In this document: positions 16,290 through 29,600 of the stretch, one piece after another | Layout of the letters: each line of letters opens with the position of its first letter | Numbering within the stretch: position 1 is the first letter of the stretch | Source of the DNA: Pholis gunnellus | Lineage: Eukaryota > Chordata > Actinopteri > Perciformes > Pholidae | Reading direction: 5' to 3' | NCBI GenBank assembly: GCA_910591455.2 | Contig: OU342804.1 | Span: 12,928,133 to 12,992,132, forward strand | Length of the DNA: 64,000 nt | The notes under the pieces: generated by a model | Told to the model about the DNA's origin: nothing | The model's input: the letters and a program-made list of their open reading frames with translations, nothing else | Database searches by the model: none | Position numbers and translations under genes: made by a program

Positions 16290-18599
16290 CCATGCTCAAA
16301 ATTTAACCATTCCGAATTCAGTAGGTGACAGGTCTCAGGAGCCTCACGGGCACCGAAGATGACACTTTTAGGCGGCATTTAAATAATCTGGATGGTCTGG
16401 GTTACATAATTATGCCATGACAATTTGGGCACATATGTCAGAGTACAGTCTGGCAGCCAGCGTGTCAGTGTGGGGAGGCTTACAGGGGTAGGGATAAGCG
16501 CCATACTGTCCCTGCATTTACTCTTCCTCCGATGTGTTCTGCTAGGTGCTGATTTGGGGAAATTTGCAATTCAAAACAACTTTTTGAAAAGAATATTTTT
16601 TCGTCTCATGAATACAGAATTTGGGAGGCAGGTTTTAAATTGCACATAGCAACAACAGGAGACCTGTTTTGTGGTTAGCCTACCCCTGGCTGTGTCAAAC
16701 GATGAGGACTAAAGACGGGCGGCATATCTGGGGAAACGACAATATCCTGGCGCTGTGCTTTTCCTCGTGTTCACTGTTTGATTTGTCAACAAGGAAGGCC
16801 GGTTCAAGCCAACAGGAAGTTCTACATGTTCCAAAAGGACAGCGTATCCGGATTACTACAAGCTGAGATGATAAGGTGGAGAAGAAAAACAGTATCTGGT
16901 GGGGCAAACACAACAGATGAGTTTTGGCCGCATACAGAGTGCATGATGATGCTTGACAGTTGTGATAAAAGGCATGCTGAAATACACACTTTTATCACTT
17001 TCTAACTGTATCTTGAAAACATGTTTTCTGAAAGAGTGGTGTCCGCTTGCAGAGAGAGAGAGAGAGAGAGAGAGAGCACTCTCCTGTCCTGGGGTAAAAA
17101 GAACATACCGGCATCTCATCTTTATTCATGAGCAAAGCCATCACGGTGGGTATTAAACTCTAAACAGCTTCAAGAATAACAGAAGAAAGAGCTTCTTCCT
17201 TAGAAGGCTGCATTCTTGCACTTTTACATTTCAAACAAGTGCTAAAAGGGACAAGTCCAAACGATCTACCTGTTCATTCTCAGCATTGTTTAGACACAGG
17301 ATGGGTGTCATGCTGATGTTTTATGCTGATTCCTAGCATGCTTATAACATGTTAAACATGAGTTCCAGGTGTCACCAACCGTGCCCCAGCATGCTTTGCC
17401 ACAGTCAGACCCCAGTGGTGCTGAGGATTCTCAGGGGACTTGAGGGCGACGCGAAGAGCGGGGGATAAGTAGGAGTGGCAAAGAGGCGAGAGATTGTGGG
17501 CATGAGGGTCCTGGGCTCACAGGGGGAGCCAGGTTAAGCCAGTTAAGGGCATTAGACCTCCAGACTGATGAAAAGGGGCCCTCCCAGATCAAATTGAAGT
17601 AAATCTAGCCTAAATCCACCCTACAAAGGGAGTTTAGACGACGCCATTGTGCAGGCCAGAGTAAACAGGGGGTCCTTGGGTAAGCCTCCCTTCACAGGGG
17701 ACAAAGGCTGAGAGTTGAGGAACTGATCTTACCCCAGTAGGCCAATGTTAGCACACAGATCACAGGGTTAGACACACTCAAACCTATCAGCTGCTACACA
17801 GGCCTCTACGGTCACAACACTCTCCTAAGCCTTAAACAAGCTATAAGTTCTCCACTGGCTCCGACACTCTCGCATGCCTCCCTTGTCTGCTCACATTTTG
17901 CCCTGAAGACAGGAGTGAAGATAACTTTGTGTTCAGTCGCCGGGTCTTGGTGAGACATCTCAAAGAGCAGTTTCCTCATCCTCCTGGCTGTTTCACATAT
18001 CTTGGCATTTTTTCTTTCATTGGCTAAAGGGATTGTTACCGCATTGGGCCTCCACGACAACTGACGCATCAAGCCTCCATCATCCTTTTTCGTCAAAGCA
18101 TGAGGCGATTTTTCCAGATGGCCGCCGGGCACTTGTGCTTTGAAAGCAAGATCACAGTGGCAGGAAAAAAAAAATAAAAGCTCCTCATTCACTAAAAAAA
18201 AAAAAAACTTTCCAGAGAAGCAAGCACAATCATCCTGTTAATGGTTCTAATTGTGGCATCATCATACCCGTCACACTCCAGCTGAACCTAGCACAATAAA
18301 TATGTGTTCAATTTGGATCCATCAAACGCTCCCAGCCACCGCTGCTGGAAAAACAAAGAGGGCCCCCGGCCCATGGGCCTCGTTCAATTCACCTGGCAAT
18401 CATATTGTGATGCTCTCATTTTTTGACCTGCTTCAAATTATCTCTGGGAAAACAAAACCCTTCTCCTTTCCGTTTGTGCCAAGACGATTGTTCTCCCTCT
18501 CCCGAGTCAAAAACTTTGGCAGATTATAGCCTCTTTGTGCTTGAAAGGTACTAAAGTACGTTGTCGGGTACTATTACAGTCAAGGTCTACAAACATGCG
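15748..18599. other. intergenic, purine-rich in part, no gene seen
   Basis: Continues A/G-rich to about 16020, with GA microsatellites at 16259-16285 and 17051-17076. 17370-17760 is unique sequence with balanced composition. There are A-runs near 18165-18208. No coding frame or RNA gene recognised. Confidence 0.6.
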
Positions 18600-18611
18600 C
18601 ACACACACACA

Positions 18612-18651
<40 letters not shown>
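18600..18651. repeat. (CA)n microsatellite
   Basis: About 26 CA units with one AG interruption near 18611. Confidence 0.95.
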
Positions 18652-18653
<2 letters not shown>

Positions 18654-19099
18654 GGTTACGGGCCCGGCAGGCGTTTGTGAGAGACTGCAAAGAGAAAAAA
18701 AACCCATGTCGCTTCAGTAATTATCAGACGAGGAAACCATAACAGTGTTCACGCAACAGACGAATGTACAAACAGAAGAGCCATTCAGCAGCAGTAACAC
18801 CCATGGTGTTTTCATAGTGACGGCCATCTTGTCAGCTGACACAAGCTGCTGACTGAAATGAAAGACAACCACCGCAGGCAACCAGGTGCTTCTTCCACTT
18901 CACGGGAGTCGATTCACAGCACACTGAGCAGGGCTGTGTGTGCGAGCATGTGTGCTTATTTGAAACACGAATGACTAAAGTAAGATGGCTCCGTCTTGAT
19001 TACACATCTGATGGTGATGATGTGGTACACACTCAGAGGGCTACAGTTTATCTGATAGTGGGTTAGTAGGTGTAGTATTCCCATACCTGTTTATTATTG

Positions 19100-19100
<1 letters not shown>

Positions 19101-19131
<31 letters not shown>
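19101..19131. repeat. (TA)n microsatellite
   Basis: About 15 TA units. Confidence 0.95.
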
Positions 19132-19134
<3 letters not shown>

Positions 19135-22092
19135 TACTAAGGCAGTAACTTTTTGTTATAACTTGTAAAAACTACCATTTAAACACTGAAAAAAATGAAG
19201 TATTCAATGTGAAATGAATGCCTGAATAAAAAATGTACAGTGCATCAGTCGATGCCTTTTACTCTAGCTGGGGAGTTAGTTCGACTTAGGACCTTTGTTG
19301 TCTTGCTGAACAGATAATCACAGCACCAAATAATCCGAAAAACAGTGTGGAAGCATATTTGATTGAACATCACAGCTGGAAAAATACTTTTAAGGTAAGG
19401 TATTATGAATACATAGTGTATTGGTGGGAGAGGTGGAAGTACACTTTAAATTCTGTGTGAATCCTGGATGAGTCAATGTTTCTTTTTCTTCATTGGTATA
19501 TCAATTAAGCTATAAAAATAAATAACTATTGACACAAACTAGATCTTTAGAAATATTTTCATATCAGAGATTAAACCAAAGATCTTAAAACACGCCGTTA
19601 AAAAAACAGCGTGTTTTTCCTGGTAGCTACAATTGAGAGTTGTACCAAATTGCGTGGCGTGTGTGTCAGTGCACAGGCTTGTGCATGTGTGCAGGCTCCA
19701 AATGAGCAGGAGGAGGGCAGCGAGCTCGTCACAAGCCTGGCTATAGGAGATGATAAACAATCCAGCTGAAGTCAGCCATAAGGAGAGTCTGCCTGTCAGT
19801 ACTCTTACCTTAGAACAGCCTGGGGTTATCATGACGTGCCAGCACAGTTGGTGTGAGCGTTTGACTGCTTCACCTCCTAATCGTGCCTCCTCCGGGCAGC
19901 ATTCTCCTGGGAGACCTCCCATCCTCTCCTCTTCCTGCTCACCCCTCGTTCAGCAGACTCAGTGTTGTTATACTGAATAGTCGCTGTGGATGGAGGAAGC
20001 GTGTAAAGTGTGAGGTTTGTTTCAACAGTGGATGTGTCCGTTCTTTACTGTCCTCTTATTGTGGGTATTGTGATCTTGGCCTAACTTTGCTGTTTTTGCC
20101 ATCATGGCAGATGATGTGTTAAACATGAAGTCACTGCTCTGGTCTGTTGATGGCTCTATTCTCCCATATACACTCCGGTCTAAGCAAGTTTCAGCAAACA
20201 CATAGACTGAAAAGATTTGTTCAGCACTGTAAAACCCACTCTGCACTGTTTTCTGCCAACATACGATTTTTGGGATATATTTGAAGTACTGTAAATATGC
20301 TGTTCTTGACTAGCACGAGGTAACAGATAAGTTACCCATAATGTTCATGTTTTAATGAATGTTGTCATACGATAATCTGTCAAATCGGAATGGTCTGTTC
20401 ACAGCCACCTCCAAGTGGAAATTACAAGTATGAAATGTGGAATATGTTGTGAGCTTGAATATCCTCCACTTGGTATCACAAATTGCAGCAGTGTATCAAC
20501 ACTGGTTGCTAATTGTAGCTCTGTAACCACCAGTGTTGGCATGCCACGGTACTAAAAAAAAAACATCAGGCCTGGCACCAATTTTGTGGGATTTAGCACT
20601 TCATCTGCCACGTTTTCCTGGAAATCACTTTAGCAGATGATGGGTTAGGTGGCAGGGTAGTGCGATTGTGCCTTTGATGGTTATACAACGTTGATGGGGA
20701 CGAGTGCATATCTACAGGCACTAATACTGTCGGTGTCTAAATATTCTCAGCAGGTTATCACTGTAAGACCTACAGCTCAGTAAGATAATATGTGTGCTGT
20801 GCAGTAAGATTAGTCTGGCTATGTTACGACCCCTCCATAGCCGGGTTGCAACAGGCTAAGAAAACTTTTAAGTCCCAATACTGTGAGCATAATATGTGCA
20901 TCTGTACTCTAGGATTAACTGTATCCTAAATGTAGCATGATATGCTGCTATAAATGTGTATTGACATATTAAGTATTAAGTATAGTATTAAGTATTTAAA
21001 GTAATACAAATAAATATGCATATAAAGAGTTTGTAAATCAGATGTGACAAATAAAATAGTTATGGCAAAGAGAGAGACACTTTATATCCCTGTAATATAC
21101 TTTTCTAAGGCTATTTTAGTATCATCTTCATACTTCAAAAACATGATCTGCATGGCAGAATGACACCTCCATCCACAGTATTTGAATTGTAGCAGTAAAA
21201 AGTTACAGCAAAGGTCACGTAACCATGCACAAAAGCACTTCCAGTAAATGTGTTCCCTGTGTGTCATTGCTAACTATATTTAGCCAAACTCATGATTGCA
21301 TAAAGTTATGATCAGTTGATCTATAAAAGTAAATGTTAGACTAAAACTTTTCCACAGTCAAAGCACCAACGGCCACAATTAAGACCGCATTCGACATCAG
21401 GTAGGTTTGTATGAGAGGATGCAACCACACATAACAACGTTCCCAGCTCTAATTGTGACAGTGTCGCAACTATTTTCTTTCCCAATGCAAGCGTCTATTT
21501 CCGTGGCAGAGGCAGGCTGTTTGTATGTGGCCTGTGTAGGCCACATCTTCCTCTGTGGCTTGTTGTTATGCGCATTTCTGAACCCACCCATTTATTTTGG
21601 TTTGTCATAAACTATATTTATCTTTTTTTTCTCTCTGACAAGTGGGACTTGAAAAAGGACATGGTGTAAAGAGCAAAGCCCTAAAAGTTCTCCTTTTCTG
21701 GCTCTCTGAGGGTGAAAAGAACTGCTGTAAGCCTGCAGTATATACAGTGCTGCCACTCTTTAAGCCAACGTTTTGATTATTCATGCAATGATTTAACAGG
21801 CATGTAATTGTAACTCGTAAAAAGGCTCGTTGGTCAACTTGTTGACAAGGACATGCACTAAGTACAATGTCTGAAGTCTAACAAAGCACACATGGCAAGC
21901 GTAAAAATTTTTTTAAAAAGGATTGAGAAACCAAAATAATAGCAAGTACAAGGCAGTATATTGTTTCCCAAAACTGTTTGTGAAACAATGATGTGAAGCT
22001 TTTATATCCACACATAATTCAAACCATCATGGGGATTTGATCTGGAAACCAGATGTAACAATGTGAGCAGCCAGGTAACATTATTCGTTCTC

Positions 22093-22125
22093 ACAAAATG
22101 TGAGAACTTCGTTCTCACATTTTGT
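22093..22125. repeat. perfect 15-bp inverted repeat, 3-base loop
   Basis: Arms ACAAAATGTGAGAAC (22093-22107) and its exact complement (22111-22125) around TTC. The word GTTCTCACA also occurs just upstream at 22088, so the segment is a compact set of direct and inverted copies. Confidence 0.85.
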
Positions 22126-25100
22126 TCCACGAAGTTTCAGAACAAGACGTATACTGATGTCTCTCATGGCTTGTATATCGTGCCAAAGTTCTATCATTTT
22201 ATATTTGAAAATGTATTACTTCCAATTATTCCTTTAATTCGTTGGAAGTAAACTATATTAAACCTGTACTGCTCCATCTCTGAGATGTATTGATTGGATA
22301 ATACAAATTGCCTTTCTCAGACAAACAGGTTCTAATACTGGTTTGGCAATAAGGCTAAGCATTTAAAATATGAATGTAAAGTACAAGTCTCACACATTAC
22401 AATTCACAAATTTTAAGACATAAAAAGAGAATATATATATGAAGTTATTTCCATTTTTAGTAAAGGAATCGAAAGGATAAGTTTTCTTGAATTGCCTGAA
22501 AAGTTTTTAATAGTACGAAACATCTTTAGCTATAAATATATGATAGGAACAGGCTACCTACTTTGCAGTTTAATGAAGCGTCAAATGTTCCACCGCATCA
22601 TAATGACAGCAACTTTCTTCTAACCTTTGACTAAAAACAAATAGACGAGACACTGGGCGTAGCCTTAGAGACTCAATCAGATTTCAGAGGGAACATATGT
22701 GCCACCTTGTGCCACCCTGCTGGTTGAGTGTCTTGGAACAGTTATAAGTTGGTCTCAGACTGGGTTTGCTCTCGACTCTTGTTGCTCTTTAAAGAAGCAT
22801 GCTGACTAAAAGAAAACAGACGATAGTGTCCACCCACAACTTCTCTCTTACGCTAACATTTTTGACAGCTCTACTGCAAAGAGCATTGCGCAGACGGAGA
22901 GAATAAGCCACAGCGAGAACTTGGAGGCTTAAATGATGCAAGAGGGTGGGCAGCTACTGAGGAGGATGAATCAGAATTTCTCAGTGCATGGGTATACACT
23001 CTAAATATGAATTATTAAGTGGCTATCATACCCCCATAGTATGAAAATAAATCCAGGGGTGAATGAAATGAGAAGGGGCTGAAGTAGTGGACCTGAATAC
23101 TGATGTGAGAACAGATCCCAGAGGAGGCGCAGGTACTAAAAGGCCGCCAGGAAGCTTGCTTGGATCTCCTGCTGCAAGTGCCCCTCGCCTTTTAACCTCT
23201 GACATGGAGGATCACAACACAGGTTGTGACCGTCAGTGCTCAGACATCCAACTGTACACTGAGTTCTAACTTCTTTATTGTAAAGCTATTAAGTGTTCTA
23301 AAAAGGGTGGTTGCTAACAAGTAGCTAAATGAGACAATAAAACGTCATCACGCCGACTAGTCAGCCTTCACAGCTTTGTTGTGTATACTCACGATTATTC
23401 GACCAAGGTGCAGTTCATTTATAGCCTAATGTTAGCTTTTTACTTCTGTCGATTGCATTTACACTTCAAAACTCATAAAAGTGGTGTCCATTTGTGAAGA
23501 TTATCTTGCAGAACAAAACCTGTAAGCATCATAAACTTGTGTTTGCCACAGAGGGAGGATTCGATGGAAAACCCCCGTTGGTTTTTGGTAAGGGAACTAG
23601 TGCAATGATAACTTCCTGGGTTTGCCTACAAAAATACGTCATCTCTGCAGCACCGTCTATGATCTGGTGCAGATCGATTGATAAAAAATAGCGAGAAACA
23701 ACATTATCCTGGTATATCCGAAGTGAGGAGCCTAATTCAAAGAAGAATGCACGAGTTCAAACAACTACTGCTGAACCAACTTCATTCATAGAGTTACTTT
23801 AACTGCTTTGTGACAATTGAGTTATTATAGAAAATGGTATTAGGGGGATTAATGAGCAAGAAAAAAAGAGACATGATTCGACGATCAGTCGATTGTAGGC
23901 AGGACTTCACCAATCAGATTTGACGTTGTAAATTCTTAGTCGGGGACAGCCTAATATATACACTGATCTAGTTTGATGTAACATTTGGTGAGTGTGTGAG
24001 AGGTGGGAGGTTTGAGAGTGTGGAGGTAACTGTTATTGAGTGTTTCACCACAAGATGGGGTCTGTCTAAGATGTCTTAATCCTCTCTGCACATGCTCCTG
24101 TGGCTCTGGGGCACAGTGCAGTGGGACTGTCACAAACCAGAATGACATAGCATCACAATATGTGCCTCTGATGTTCACATCATACTCCTTAAAAAGCCCA
24201 TCCCTATATATGACTTATCCCGTCTAGTTACACATCCACCACATTTTAGGTAAATGGTTGTCAACTTTACAGGCTTACAAATGTTAAAAATAGATTAGCT
24301 CACATTTTCCCAAATAACCTGCTCTCCAGTTTTGGTGGAACCGTGAACAGTGAAGAACTACTCTATCATCGTCTAACTGTGACTTTCCTCATTCGTAGAT
24401 GAGTCAATTTAATTTGATTAATTTCAAGAGGAAGCCTGGAGATTATAAAATAAGTTGATTTCAAGAGCACTCCATTCTGACCTTTTGTAGGAGAGGCACA
24501 GTGATCCCATCTTGCCAAGTAATGTTACACACATCTGGAAAACAGTTGCCCAACAAAAGGACTTTTCAAATGAACTGAGGTTTAAGAGGCTGCAGTAAAT
24601 TTCACAAACATCAAACTCTGTTTGTTAAAGTAAAGAGATGAAAAGCTCAGGGCAAGAAAAACAAAATTGCATAGTCCGAGGTCACACCAGAGTTAAGCTG
24701 TAACATCTTAACACATCACACCTGATCAGATGGCTTTCAAGCCCTGAAGCCTACGTGGTTCCTCCAGAGCAAGACGTACCAGACCCAACCTCTGGGAGTG
24801 AAGCCAACTAAACATGAACCATGTGTGAAGCAGCATCCACCCAGGCAGTGCTGAGCTCAGTCCAGCATATGGTTTTAGCTGATGCACAAGTATGCAAATC
24901 TATCAAAATTCACTGCAACTAACTGCAACTAACTGCTGGTAGTGTAAGAGTCAAAGTTGCAACACCAAACATCCCTGTAACAATGATAATAGATTATGTT
25001 CTTCAAGGTAAATGGAAAAACTCATTTTCCTGACATTGCATGATGTCAAATCTCTGCAGTAAACTGAACTGTAACCACCTGTGGGTATCCAGTGAGAACA

Positions 25101-28100
25101 CAGTGAGAACTTATTTGAACTTTGCATATGGTCCCAGGAAGCAAAAGAGGATCTGCTAATCCAGGCTTGATATAAAACCTGCATTGTAGAGGAAATATTA
25201 TCAGCTACAGCTAATATTTCAGATCATGACTCTCACCAGTGCAGTGTTGTTCCTCAGAGTAAGTCTGAGGCTAGAATAATCCAATGTGTTTACAATATAT
25301 TAGAAATGATTGGTCTTTGAACGTCAAGATGGCACGCGTCCTACTCATGGATGCATAATACACTAGATATGGCAATGCCTTGCCTCTAAGAATAAATTAT
25401 GATGACATTGATTCATGGTTTTGTCACAGACTCAAGTAATCCCTTTTATCTCCAAATTTGCCCTGTCACAACATATTTCTAGTTTGTTAAATTAAAGCAA
25501 AAAAAGAACAATGCCTGCTAAACTGTACAATATGTATAACAGATATTGTAGAAAGGCTAGAGGGGGAAAAAAATAGAGAAAGAGAGAGCAGTTGTTTGTC
25601 TGACCGTTCATTGGCCCCATAATTCACTCTTTATGTTGTGATGTCCTCAAAATGGGATTTATTCCCACATAAAACAGAGCCTTGTATAAGCCTGTTAGGA
25701 GAGTATCCAACAGTATCCTGTGAGCCTGATCCCAAAGCACCCAAACTACACAACAAAGCATAAAGCTTGTACTGATGCCAGTCTGACCGTCTGCTTTCAC
25801 TATCACAGCCGGCTGTTTGTTCTTCTTCTCTCTCGCTCTCTCTCTCTCTCTCTCCTACCTCTTCCACACTCCAAGCAACATGAGGAGTGTAAAGAGGGGA
25901 GCAGTCCGAGAGAGAGAGAGAGAGAGAGAGGGTTTTCTAGAATTCACCTTTTATCTCGCATGTAGTGTGTGGCAAGCGGAGTGTAGCAGGGGAAAGGAGC
26001 AATAAAGTGGTTGGGAAAATTAGAAATGAGAGCAGAGGGAAAGCTACTGAGAAAGAAAGGAGCAACTGAGGAGAAGAAAAAGAGTGGGGGTCATATTTCT
26101 TTACTTCAGCATATATTTCATGTTCTCTGATCTTAGGAGGAAATGTTGTAAGTAATTCCAGAGAGAGAGCATGGATACAGCTTTCAATTTCTACTTTACT
26201 GACTTCTAGCTTCAAAAGTACTGCCAACTGTGTGAACTACCCACCAGTACAGCCTTTGTAACTTCATGGACATCGCCGCGTTGCTGGTTCTTTAACACAT
26301 AAATCAAATCAGTAAGATCGTTCTACGATGTGCCTAAAACATGTCAACTCATTTTGAACAGCAAGCTAATTATTTCAGTTTACCTTCTCCTCAAGAATTA
26401 AGCTCCTCCAAGCTCTCACCTGATAACCCAAATTCAGCTATAACCGTTACTGAGCAAGAACTCCAGATGTGCATCCTCTGTGTCCGTGCACTCCAGAAAG
26501 CCCTTAGGTGAACTCAAGAGACTAAAGGGTGAGTAAAGTATGGTTTGCTTGGCTGTGAAACATTTTTTAGCTGCTGTCAATCGCAAGCAACCGTCCTGCT
26601 GCTGGTGAATCCCAGCTTTTGGACCACAGGAGGACCGGCTGTAGCGGCTATCTGGCAGAGACACCCATCCCATCGGCTCAGCGGAGGCCCGCGATCACAT
26701 CACGGACTGATAATACCTGAGTATTATATCAGAGTGGAAGAGTTTTGAAGGCTGTCGATGCGAATGCTGCTAGCTGGACTGCTGAGTGCTATAAGGAGAA
26801 GCTGATTCCCTGCTGCCTATATACCACTTGACAGGTGAAGACAGGGCGAGGGGGGAGGGAGTCAACGTGGTTTGGGTCTCTCCAGTAGCGCAACATTCTA
26901 TGCAACCAATGAGAAGTGATGGGGGCTTATTAACTTGTCTGGCTTGATGAGCACTGAGTGGCTGACAACGCTGCATGCTACGTCCTTCAACACTGAACCA
27001 AATGGCCGAGCATGATCAAATCCTTTGCCTAACCTCTTTACTCCTGAGATTACCCTGTAACCTGCCATCCCTATTCACCTCGCTCTGGCAACGGAGCTGC
27101 AATGCATTATGGAGATCGATTCCATATACGTCATTTTCATCTCTCCTTGGAAGTGTGTCACAGGAGGGATTCCAAAAACGGTAATTCACAGCCTGTCTAC
27201 CTGTCCTGGCACAACCTTGACAAGGGCCTCACTTTGCGAGTGCGTCTATGTGAGCAGAAATATACTGCTCATCGTTATACAAGGAGCTTTGTAAAGAAGA
27301 AAGGTTGGTTTTTGACTTATTATCAAGAACTAACTTTAAGTTTGGCAGCACAGGGTGGTGCACATAAAGGAGGCAACAATATAAGCTCACATCTCTCTAT
27401 ACACGGGGTTTGCTTTGTGAACTGTTTTGATCAAAAGGGGCAGTATAAAGGGGGTAACTATCTCATTACAGGTGTCTCCGCGCCAAGGCAAATTAACCGT
27501 GTTGAGGACAGAGCTATAGAACAGCAAGCTCCTCTCTTCAGACGGACAGTAAATTGAGATGAACCTACTTCAGATGAACTCCTAATCACCCGCCAGACAC
27601 GGACAATGCCTCTGATGACCGGTGAAGGGTATTCATCGGAGACGAGTTTAACATCATTGCGTCTGATTGACTGGGCTCTCGACCACTGTGGGTTAAGGGG
27701 GCTCCTGGGGTTAGCCTGGTCAGACAGAACACGAGAGAGACAGACAGAAAGTGAGGTGGAGGAAGAGAGAAAGAGGGCCCTTCAGTAAATGGGCAGTCCA
27801 CAGAGAGTTGTGCAGCAGTCTAATGGAGCCTCATCACGGCCAGTCTGTCAGTCAGTCAGGTGAAACAAGGTCTAACGGGGGTCCTAATGAAGAAAGCTTC
27901 ACACCGAGTTGTCTTGAAACTGCCCGGCTAAAAAGCACAAACTCCTATTATCCATCTTCCATACAGTGGAATATTTCCCACTCAAAGTCAACAAGAGCAA
28001 AGCAAGAGCCAACTTTAAGACCAAAGCAGCCAACAACAGACTTTGTTCATTCTATTTGGAATGAGCATAGTTGAGGAAAATGCACAGGAGAGGGAGAACT

Positions 28101-28182
28101 GTTGTACTGTACAGCTTGAAAACAACATGCTGCAGGCCAAATGCTAAGGATAATTACATTTGTGCAAATAGTGAATACAGTA

Positions 28183-28189
28183 ATATATA

Positions 28190-28285
<96 letters not shown>
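28183..28285. repeat. compound (TA)n-(CA)n microsatellite
   Basis: TA units at 28183-28194, a GTGTGT insert, 30 AT units at 28201-28260, then about 12 AC units to 28285. Confidence 0.95.
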
Positions 28286-29460
28286 ATGCTCCAGCCTTGT
28301 TATACTGTACATCATGCACATCAAATAGATGCAGATGGTATTATCTGTCATATAAACTCCTATATAATACTCCTCGGTTAAGTACAATAATTCTTTGTTT
28401 CATTTGGCTTTTGTTTGTGTGATGTAACTGCATAAGAAGACATTAAATATATCAAGTATTGCATGTTTCCCCAATCTTATTAATAATACACAACCATGAC
28501 ATTGCTTAACTGAATCATTAAATATGTATATGCACATTGGGATACAGATTTTTCACAGATTTATAAAACATTCCCCACTAAATGCTCCTAGAGAAAATAA
28601 CACTGCAGTGGGCCAAGAGGGAATTAGGCGGATAATTGAAAGACAAAACTGGAGGTAGATAAAACAAAATTATAATACTTTTTGCATTCAAAAGCTTTAC
28701 ATCATCTGCTACTCAGTCCAACTTCAATCAAACCTCTTTACAGACCACTTTTAATGCCCACCTGGGAAATTTCAGACGATTATGGGAGTTGGATACTCTC
28801 CTTCTAAAGCCACTATTGTACTTTTATCAAGTTTTACAAAGGACAACGCACCAAAAGCACCAACAGGTCGGGGATTTGTGGTGTGAAGATAGAACGAAAT
28901 GGTCCTTCATGGAGTTTATAAAAATGTCCCCTGATGCCCATTCTACAAAATTAGAAATGCTTTTAGGGTAGTACAGCAACAGTAGATAAAGTGGAGAGCC
29001 AATCATCCCCACTGTCCATCCCAGCCCAGTAGCATTGCCTCAGGACACAGCCTCTGGGTGGCCCCTAACCGGGCCCCGGCCGGCCGTCTCTACGGTAAGT
29101 GCTCTGTCACGAGGCTGCCAGGGGCTGCAGCATATGCCACCAACTCCCTGGCGTCTCCACCATGGTAAACAGAGGCCCTGCTAATGGAGGCATGACTCTC
29201 TCTATGTACATACGTATGTCTATCTGTCTGTCTGTGCCTCAGACTAACCTTCAGCTGGCCCACTCCTCGCCGCCAAATGGCTTCACGGCTGGATGACGCT
29301 GCACTGCCTGACGCGCTACATGTGGGAAATAGAGAGAGACAGAGAGAAAGAGAAATGGGTGCGAGTGAGGGAGGGAGAGAGAGAGAAAGACCTACCATCT
29401 CTCCTTGACCTCTGGATGTTCATCATCTGTGCAGTCAGACGGTATTTGCTGCCTATTGCC
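28286..29460. other. intergenic, no gene seen
   Basis: AT-rich to about 28990, then GC-richer with GA-rich low complexity at 29330-29390. No gene or repeat family recognised. Confidence 0.6.
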
Positions 29461-29600
29461 TACAATAAACAATGAACACAGTGCAATAATGTCTTGATTA
29501 TTGCACTGTGTTCGTTGTTTATTGTTATGCACCAGTCACCAAGTCAAATTCCTTGTATGTGTAACGTACTTGGCAATAAACAGTTCTGGTTCTGATGAAA
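29461..29600 (+). mobile_element. probable retroposon 3' tail with hairpin
   Basis: The end reads CAAATTCCTTGTATGTG, then CTTGGCAATAAA, then TTCTGGTTCTGATG. That order resembles the 3' end of a widespread fish non-LTR retroposon family that finishes in TTCTGA units. Immediately before it is a 28-bp inverted repeat, 27 of 28 paired (29462-29489 with 29498-29525, 8-base loop). No coding part remains, so the family cannot be named. Confidence 0.5.

Larger units (their letters stand above)
18652..28182. other. intergenic, AT-rich desert, no gene seen
   Basis: Nearly 10 kb of mostly unique, AT-rich sequence. Besides the TA tract at 19101-19131 it holds a 9-bp inverted repeat at 19587-19617, a 15-bp hairpin at 22093-22125, and CT/GA microsatellites at about 25839-25856 and 25908-25930. 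A 151-codon frame at 27102-27557 has no recognisable domain and is taken as chance. Confidence 0.6.

Noticed and set aside
16796..16812. GGTTCAAGCC, a weak tRNA B-box look-alike
   Set aside because: No A box at the right distance and no cloverleaf.
27102..27557. 151-codon forward frame
   Set aside because: No family resemblance, no splice or promoter context, and composition like its surroundings.
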